Assembly: GCA_031282085.1 (NCBI GenBank)
Contig: JAITEK010000117.1
Span: forward strand, 1-10,381
Length of the DNA stretch: 10,381 bases
Direction of reading: 5' to 3'
Origin: Coriobacteriales bacterium
GTDB taxonomy: Bacteria > Actinomycetota > Coriobacteriia > Coriobacteriales > UBA8131
The notes beneath the pieces were generated by a model. The model worked only from the letters and a program-made list of their open reading frames with translations, ran no database searches and was not told where the DNA came from. This document shows positions 6,024-10,381 of the stretch, one piece after another. Position 1 is the stretch's first letter, and every line of letters starts with the position of its first letter. The position numbers were made by a program, and so were the translations under genes.

Positions 6024-6610
6024 TGGCGCTTCTTGGTCCCCACTTCATCGTCGGCCTGGGCAACCCCGGTGCGGAGTTTGAGCGTACGCGGCACAACGCC
6101 GGCTTTGCGGTCGTGGACGCCTTTGCCGCCGAACTGGGCGTGAACTACTGGAAGCTCGCCTCTAACACCCTCGTAGGCGAGGCGACCTATCAGGGCGAGA
6201 AGATCGTGTTCGCCAAGCCGCAGGCCTTCATGAACCTGAGTGGTGGCCCCGTCAGGGGTCTTGCCGCACGCTACGGTTTTGGTGTTGAGGACGTGCTCAT
6301 CATCCACGACGAGCTTGATCTGCCCGCGGGCACGCTCAGGCTCAAGCTCGGCGGTGGGCACGCTGGGCACAATGGCCTGCGCTCGTTGCATCAGGCGCTT
6401 GGCGCGGACTACGCCCGTCTGCGCGTCGGCATCGGCAGGCCGCCGGGCCGCATGCCCGCCCATGCCTTCGTCCTGCAACGCATGAGCGGCCAGGAGCTGG
6501 AGGATTTTGAGATGAGCGTCTCCCGCGCGGTTCCCATCGTGCGCACGGTGCTGGAGAGCGGTCTCACTCAGGCGATGAATGAGTACAATCGCGATGAGAT
6601 GCAAGGCTGA
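6023..6610 (+). CDS. pth: Peptidyl-tRNA hydrolase
   Basis: Releases peptides from peptidyl-tRNA that has dropped off ribosomes, so that tRNA can be reused. 195 residues, normal for bacterial Pth. All expected residues are visible: GLGNPG (11-16), catalytic H24 in TRHNAGF, N71 in KPQAFMNLSGG, D96 in IIHDELDLP, and N117 in GGHAGHNGLRS, followed by the YARLRVGIGRP signature (130-140). TGATG at the prs junction means the two genes share one base. The 3' end overlaps the next gene by up to 32 bases. Confidence 0.97.
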   Translation: MALLGPHFIVGLGNPGAEFERTRHNAGFAVVDAFAAELGVNYWKLASNTLVGEATYQGEKIVFAKPQAFMNLSGGPVRGLAARYGFGVEDVLIIHDELDLPAGTLRLKLGGGHAGHNGLRSLHQALGADYARLRVGIGRPPGRMPAHAFVLQRMSGQELEDFEMSVSRAVPIVRTVLESGLTQAMNEYNRDEMQG

Positions 6611-7511
6611 TTATCGCCTGATACGGCTTGAGAGCGTTGCGTCTACCAACGACGAGGTGCTTGTGCGCGCGCAACAGCTTGGCGAAGGCGCCTTGCGGGC
6701 CGAGGGCGGGCGCTTTGTGCCGCTCGTCGTTATGAGCGGCAGGCAGACGGCCGGACGCGGCAGGCTTGGCCGCACTTGGGTCTCGCCGCCAGGTGGCCTG
6801 TACCTCTCGGCACTGGTTGAGCTTGCTGCGCAAGATGAGCGCGACCGTTCGCACGACCGTTCGCCAGGGGCTCCCGCCTCCCTCAGTCTTGTCGCGGCGC
6901 TTGCCGTTCGCGACGCCTTGCAGGGCTTTGCTCCCGATGGGCTGCGCGTTAAGTGGCCCAATGACATCATGGCGGCAGGCGGCAAGCTCGTGGGCGTATC
7001 GATAGAGATCAAGCAGGCTGTCGTCGTGTTCTCTGCCCGCGCGCTTTCTGGCGCGGAGGACGCGACGGGGCTGGTGCAGGCGGTTGAGTCGGCGAGGCCG
7101 ACGGGGCTGGCAAGGCCGACACGGGCGCCGACCTCCTCGTACGCGATTATCGGCGTCGGTGTGAACGCGAACCGCCCCGACGAGGGCGCCTTTGAGGGCG
7201 CCGCCTATCTCAGCGACGCTGCGACAGGGCCGCTGCCTCTTGAGGAGCTCGCTGACAGGATCATCAGCACCCTGCTCTGCCGCTACGAGGATTGGGCCGC
7301 TGCCCGCGGCTCCTTTGCGCCGTTTGTGGAGGAATACCGTGCGCATATGACCCTGCTCGGTGAGCCGGTCTGTGTGCGCGACGCGATGGGAGCGCAGATT
7401 GCGTGCGGCGTTGTTGCGGGTGTTGACGAGAGGGGCCAACTCCTTCTGACGGACGAGTGCGGCCTTGTCGCCGTCGCCGCCGGTGAAGTGACCTTGCGTG
7501 GCGCCCCATAA
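6579..7511 (+). CDS. birA: Biotin--[acetyl-CoA carboxylase] ligase, monofunctional BirA type
   Basis: Activates biotin to biotinyl-AMP and attaches it to the lysine of biotin carboxyl carrier domains. 310 residues without an N-terminal helix-turn-helix, so a ligase only and not the biotin repressor. Visible: ESVASTNDEV (18-27); GRQTAGRGRLGRTW (54-67), the biotin/AMP-binding loop; LSLVAALAVRDAL (102-114); catalytic K125 in RVKWPNDI; KLVGVSIE (136-143); IGVGVNANRP (191-200); and a C-terminal SH3-like part (about 258-310). Residues about 146-187 between 'VSIEIK' and 'YAIIGVGVN' are longer and lower in complexity than usual and carry an in-frame repeat (ATGL / PTGL). The ATG at 6579 has AGG 7 bases upstream and overlaps pth by 32 bases; a second ATG at 6594 is possible. 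Confidence 0.94.
   Translation: MSTIAMRCKADYRLIRLESVASTNDEVLVRAQQLGEGALRAEGGRFVPLVVMSGRQTAGRGRLGRTWVSPPGGLYLSALVELAAQDERDRSHDRSPGAPASLSLVAALAVRDALQGFAPDGLRVKWPNDIMAAGGKLVGVSIEIKQAVVVFSARALSGAEDATGLVQAVESARPTGLARPTRAPTSSYAIIGVGVNANRPDEGAFEGAAYLSDAATGPLPLEELADRIISTLLCRYEDWAAARGSFAPFVEEYRAHMTLLGEPVCVRDAMGAQIACGVVAGVDERGQLLLTDECGLVAVAAGEVTLRGAP
7063..7110 (+). repeat. In-frame direct repeat inside birA
   Basis: The 12-mer CGACGGGGCTGG occurs at 7063-7074 and 7099-7110, exactly 36 bases (12 codons) apart. AGGCCGAC also occurs twice (7095-7102 and 7113-7120). They sit in the low-complexity insert of the ligase, which suggests the insert grew by duplication. Confidence 0.55.
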
Positions 7512-7554
7512 CGGGAAGGTGACTATTACTACTGTCAAAGGAATCCATATACCG

Positions 7555-7587
7555 ATGCGTTACACTAGGAGAATGGCTGATTGCTAG
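7555..7587 (+). CDS. Possible 10-codon leader ORF before the MATE gene
   Basis: ATG at 7555 opens MRYTRRMADC and stops with TAG at 7587. AAAGGA lies 12 bases upstream. A second in-frame ATG (7573) is directly preceded by AGGAGA. It is too short to judge by composition, and only its place upstream of a drug-exporter-type gene suggests a leader peptide. It may well be chance. Confidence 0.15.
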   Translation: MRYTRRMADC

Positions 7588-7616
7588 AGTAAGGGCGGGG
7601 CAGGCCAGGGACTTCT

Positions 7617-7631
7617 ATGAGATGAGATGAG
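7617..7631 (+). repeat. Three tandem ATGAG units at the MATE ribosome binding site
   Basis: ATGAG is repeated three times (7617-7621, 7622-7626, 7627-7631). AGGAAG follows, and then the GTG start at 7640. A gain or loss of a unit would not change the frame of the gene, since the repeat lies before the start, but could alter initiation. The first two ATGs in the repeat meet a stop within three codons. Confidence 0.6.
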
Positions 7632-7639
7632 AGGAAGCG

Positions 7640-9118
7640 GTGGGAGAACAGCAGGAAGCGCAGTTGCCGGAAGCAGAGCAGCCGCGCGAGGAACAACAAT
7701 CTCAGGAGGCGCGTAACCGCGCCCAAGTCGAGCGATTGGGCACGGTGAAGATCACCAAGCTCATGGTTGAGTTTGCCATCCCCTCCATCATCGGCTTGGT
7801 GGTCAACGGGCTGTATAACATCATCGACTCGGTGTTTTTGGGGCACGGCGTTGGTCCGATAGGACTTGCTGCGCCGACCATAGTCATGCCTACTATGATA
7901 GTCGGTATGGCCATCGCCATACTCATCGGACAGGGAGGTAACGCGCTGACTGCTCTGCGCCTCGGTGCAGGCAAACGCGACGAGGCGGAAAAAGTCATGG
8001 GCAACACCTTTACACTTACGCTCATCGGCGCCGTTGTCTGTACGGCGGCCGTGCTGCTGTTCGCGGACCCGATATTGGCTATCTCGGGGGCGACCGAGGA
8101 GACCTGGGACGCCGCGCGGGTGTTCTTGATCATCATCGGCAGCGGCGTGGTGCTGCAATTCCTCGGCATGGGTTTTAACAACTTCATCCGCACCGCGGGC
8201 GACCCCCAACGTGCGTTCTTTACCATGGTTGCCGGTACGCTTGTCTGTATCGTGCTCAACTTCCTGTTCGTCATGGTCCTTGGTTGGGGCGTGGCCGGGT
8301 CTGCCTGGGCGACCCTCATCGGACAGGGCGTGAGCGCGGCGCTTGTCCTTTGGTACTTCATCTTCTCGGACAAGGCGCCCTTCAGGCTGCGCCTTAAGAA
8401 TCTGAGGCCCCAGCTGTCGTTCGTCAGGAACATCCTTGCCCTGGGTTTGGCTCCCTTTGTGCTGCAGGCGGCCATGGCCTTTATAAGCGTCCTCATCAAT
8501 CGCCAGCTCATTCTCCTGGGCGCGGATACTCCCATCGGCTCCGAGGGCGCACTTGTTGCCATCGGCGTGGTCGGGCGTATTGCGATGTTTGCCTTCTTCC
8601 CCATACTCGGCGCCTCCATCGCCGCCCAGCCGCTCTTTGGCTACAACTACGGCGCCAAGAATTACCTGCGGGTGAAGGCCACGTTCAAGGTCGCCATGAT
8701 CTGGGTCACGGCCATCGGCGTATTCTTCTGGATACTCATACATCTGTTCCCCGAGCAGATCGTCTACCTCTTTGGCATCAAGGATGAGCTGCAGGACTTT
8801 ACCATCACGGCGCTCAAAGTGCAGGTGTTCATGATGCCGCTCATCGGTTTGCAGGTTGTTGCCACGCAGTACTTCCAGGCGAGTGGACAGCCGCTCAAAT
8901 CCATGTTCCTCTCGCTGACGCGGCAGATACTCTACCTGCTGCCCCTTATCTATCTGCTGCCGATGGTCATCACCTTCATCATCCCGGCGCTTGCACCGCT
9001 CGACGGCCTGTACTATGCCTACCCGGTGGCCGACGCCCTCAGCATCGTCACCTGCGCCATCCTGATGGCCTTTGAGTTCCGCAAGCTCAACGCCAAGATA
9101 CGAGAACAACACGGATAA
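7640..9118 (+). CDS. MATE-family multidrug/cation efflux transporter (MepA-like)
   Basis: Inner-membrane antiporter that exports drugs or other organic cations using a Na+ or H+ gradient. 492 residues. From residue 31 it has the classic MATE opening (RLGTVKITKLMVEFAIPSI, then NGLYNIIDSVFLGHG). About 12 hydrophobic helices fall in two halves; the second begins near 263. Other family marks are GQGGNALTALRLGAGKRDEA (97-116), GFNNFIRTAGDPQRA (178-192), LGASIAAQPLFGYNYGA (323-339) and YFQASGQPLKS (411-421). The first 30 residues are an unusual Glu/Gln-rich cytosolic tail. The GTG start is supported by GAGGAAG 3 to 9 bases upstream; a shorter ATG start at 7763 would cut helix 1. It is 128 bases after birA, so it probably has its own promoter, although I see no strong one. 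Substrate unknown. Confidence 0.93.
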   Translation: MGEQQEAQLPEAEQPREEQQSQEARNRAQVERLGTVKITKLMVEFAIPSIIGLVVNGLYNIIDSVFLGHGVGPIGLAAPTIVMPTMIVGMAIAILIGQGGNALTALRLGAGKRDEAEKVMGNTFTLTLIGAVVCTAAVLLFADPILAISGATEETWDAARVFLIIIGSGVVLQFLGMGFNNFIRTAGDPQRAFFTMVAGTLVCIVLNFLFVMVLGWGVAGSAWATLIGQGVSAALVLWYFIFSDKAPFRLRLKNLRPQLSFVRNILALGLAPFVLQAAMAFISVLINRQLILLGADTPIGSEGALVAIGVVGRIAMFAFFPILGASIAAQPLFGYNYGAKNYLRVKATFKVAMIWVTAIGVFFWILIHLFPEQIVYLFGIKDELQDFTITALKVQVFMMPLIGLQVVATQYFQASGQPLKSMFLSLTRQILYLLPLIYLLPMVITFIIPALAPLDGLYYAYPVADALSIVTCAILMAFEFRKLNAKIREQHG

Positions 9119-9173
9119 TACGTAGTGTGTCGCGCTACGCGCTTTCTATGCGTCGCTCACTATCGTTTGCGAC

Positions 9174-9243
9174 TGGATTCCGGCATAAAGCCGGAATGAC
9201 GGGCGTTTTTCTGTTCGTCATGCTGGGTTTATCCCAGCATCCA
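9174..9243. repeat. Inverted pair of REP-like hairpins (BIME-like element)
   Basis: Unit 1 (9174-9201): TGG, stem ATTCCGGC, loop ATAAA, stem GCCGGAAT, GACG. Unit 2 (9216-9243) is the same element on the other strand: read on the minus strand it is TGG, stem ATGCTGGG, loop ATAAA, stem CCCAGCAT, GACG. Flanks and loop are identical, both 8-base stems are perfect, and the six differences form three compensatory pairs. A 14-base spacer with TTTTT (9206-9210) separates the units. It lies between the convergent MATE and paaK-like genes. This shape is typical of dispersed REP/BIME repeats, and it may also help to end transcription. Confidence 0.75.
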
Positions 9244-9268
9244 ACCGGGCGCGATAGCGGCCGGATGC
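9237..9268. repeat. Imperfect hairpin next to the REP-like pair
   Basis: GCAT (9237-9240) pairs with ATGC (9265-9268), CCGG (9245-9248) with CCGG (9261-9264), and CGC (9250-9252) with GCG (9257-9259) around a GATA loop. There is a CCAA bulge and one G-G mismatch. It shares bases with the second REP-like unit, so the two folds are exclusive. No T-run follows it on either strand. Confidence 0.4.
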
Positions 9269-9269
9269 C

Positions 9270-9295
9270 AAAAATCGCGGCACGGCGTCAGCCGT
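9270..9295 (-). terminator. Weak terminator candidate of the paaK-like gene
   Basis: On the minus strand ACGGC (9291-9295) pairs with GCCGT (9282-9286) around a TGAC loop. TTTTT (9270-9274) follows after 7 bases. It starts 22 bases past the paaK-like stop. The stem is short and the T-run is displaced, hence low confidence. Confidence 0.35.
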
Positions 9296-9317
9296 CCTCG
9301 TGACACTGGCGCATCGC

Positions 9318-10381
9318 TCAGTAGCGGTTGTCGAAGATGCGTTTGCTCTTTTTCTCGGAGCGGGGCAGGTCGCCCAAATCAACGGCTTTGGGCACAACGG
9401 ACAGCGACAGCTTGTCCTTGATGGCCTGGTGCAGCGCCAGCTCTATGTAAGGGCGGTGCTCGGTGGGTGAGGCGGTCTCAAAGAAGACCGTCATGATGTC
9501 CCGACCGTCCAGGTGGTCTATCATCACCTGATATTCGCTTGAGGCGCCCTCGGTCACGGCGAGCGCCTCCTCGATGTGCGCGGGGAAGATGTTGATGCCC
9601 TTCACCTTTACCATGTCGTCGCTGCGTCCTATAAGCGTCTCGATGCGCGTGTAGGGGCTGCCGCAGGGGCAGGCCTCGGGGATGATGCGCGTGAGGTCGT
9701 GGGTGCGGTAGCGGATGAGCGGCGCGCCTTCCTTCTCAAGCGTGGTAATCACCAACTCGCCGCTTTGCCCGTCGGGAAGCACCGCGCCCGTGTGGGGGTC
9801 GATGATCTCGAGGTACAGGTAGTCGTCCCAACAATGCATCGCGTCGGCCGCCTCGCAGTTGATGCCGATGCCCGGCCCGTATATCTCCGTCAGTCCGTAG
9901 ATGTCGTGCAGATCGACGCCCAGTTCGCTTGCGATGCGGTTGCGCATGCGCTCGCCCCAGCGTTCACTGCCGATAACGCCTTTGCGCAGCTTGATGCGGT
10001 CGCCTATGCCGCGCTCGGCGATGGTCTCGGCGAGCAGCAGCGCATAGGAGGAGGTCGCGCCCAGCACGGTGGACTCAAGATCCATCATCATCTGGAGCTG
10101 CTTATCGGTGTTGCCGGGGCCCATAGGGATGGCCATAGCGCCGAGCAGCTCCGCTCCCAGCTGAAAGCCGATACCGGCGGTCCACAGCCCGTAGCCCGGG
10201 GTGATGTGGATGCGGTCCTCGCGCGTGATGCCCGCCATCTCGTAACAGCGCGCGAACATGACGGCCCAGTCGTGCACGTCTTTTGCGGTGTAGGGGATGA
10301 TGACGGGCGTGCCGGTCGTGCCGCTGGAGGAGTGGATGCGGACGATCTCGGAGGGCGCGACCGCGGCAAGGCCGAGGGGGT
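9318..10381 (-). CDS. PaaK-type phenylacetate (aryl acid)--CoA ligase, 5' end outside the window
   Basis: ATP-dependent acyl-adenylate-forming enzyme that converts an aryl acid, classically phenylacetate, to its CoA thioester. 353 residues are visible, continuing in frame through the right edge; about 80 N-terminal residues are missing compared with the usual length near 430. Visible: HSSSGTTGTP (16-25), the phosphate-binding loop; YGLTEIYGPG (161-170); EIIDPHTGAVLPDGQSGEL (191-209); RYRTHDLTRI (223-232); CPCGSP (237-242); GRSDDMVKVKGINIFPAHIEE (251-271), the hinge into the C-terminal domain; and the end SEKKSKRIFDNRY, where the usual 'EGK.KR' has K for G but keeps the catalytic lysine region. 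In anaerobic gut bacteria such ligases often partner with 2-oxoacid:ferredoxin oxidoreductases in aromatic amino acid breakdown; no such partner is in view, so the substrate is unassigned. Confidence 0.93.
   Translation of the reverse strand, partial: PLGLAAVAPSEIVRIHSSSGTTGTPVIIPYTAKDVHDWAVMFARCYEMAGITREDRIHITPGYGLWTAGIGFQLGAELLGAMAIPMGPGNTDKQLQMMMDLESTVLGATSSYALLLAETIAERGIGDRIKLRKGVIGSERWGERMRNRIASELGVDLHDIYGLTEIYGPGIGINCEAADAMHCWDDYLYLEIIDPHTGAVLPDGQSGELVITTLEKEGAPLIRYRTHDLTRIIPEACPCGSPYTRIETLIGRSDDMVKVKGINIFPAHIEEALAVTEGASSEYQVMIDHLDGRDIMTVFFETASPTEHRPYIELALHQAIKDKLSLSVVPKAVDLGDLPRSEKKSKRIFDNRY

Noticed and set aside
6564..7538. Minus-strand open frame opposite birA (324 codons)
   Set aside because: Arg/His/Pro-rich translation with no family features. 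birA on the plus strand is unambiguous.
7565..9112. Long minus-strand open frame opposite the MATE gene (515 codons)
   Set aside because: It is very rich in His, Asp, Glu and Arg with no domain, as expected opposite a hydrophobic transporter. The plus-strand frame is a clear MATE protein.
9123..9162. Imperfect inverted repeat TAGTG...CACTA as a terminator of the MATE gene
   Set aside because: Only five outer base pairs hold, the inner arms do not pair well, and no T-run follows.

Overview
The window looks like chromosomal DNA from a GC-rich actinobacterium, most likely a member of the Coriobacteriia (Eggerthellaceae-like). This placement is inferred from gene content (a glmU-prs-pth cluster, PspC-domain proteins with long Ala-rich linkers, a PaaK-type aryl-CoA ligase) and from base and codon use; no rRNA or tRNA is present to confirm it. 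I see no prophage, CRISPR array, transposase or tRNA.

Layout. (1) Positions 1-1641, minus strand: a closely spaced three-gene unit read right to left. It encodes a secreted RlpA-like double-psi beta-barrel protein, a small stand-alone protein that resembles the N-terminal domain of cyanophycin synthetase CphA1 and keeps an HxxEH motif, and a fold-type I aminotransferase cut by the left edge. (2) Positions 1642-1957: a non-coding gap with the probable promoter and leader of that unit and a terminator for the next one. (3) Positions 1958-3420, minus strand: two adjacent PspC-domain membrane proteins with mirror-image domain order, probably an envelope-stress module. (4) Positions 3421-3612: a divergent control region with candidate promoters and a long bulged hairpin. 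(5) Positions 3613-7511, plus strand: glmU, prs, pth and a birA-type biotin ligase, with overlapping or touching reading frames. (6) Positions 7640-9118, plus strand: a MATE-family exporter with its own short upstream region. (7) Positions 9119-9317: a convergent intergenic region with two inverted REP-like hairpins that differ only by compensatory base pairs. (8) Positions 9318-10381, minus strand: a PaaK-type aryl acid-CoA ligase whose N-terminus lies beyond the right edge.

How the genes fit together. The central plus-strand operon is housekeeping: UDP-GlcNAc for the cell wall (GlmU), PRPP for nucleotides and amino acids (Prs), peptidyl-tRNA recycling (Pth) and biotin loading of carboxylases (BirA). 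The RlpA-like and PspC proteins on the other strand also concern the cell envelope. The least ordinary items are the stand-alone CphA1-N-like protein in an operon with an aminotransferase and a cell-wall protein, and the covarying paired repeat downstream of the MATE gene. I did not find a clearly new multi-gene system; the CphA1-N-like operon is the best candidate.
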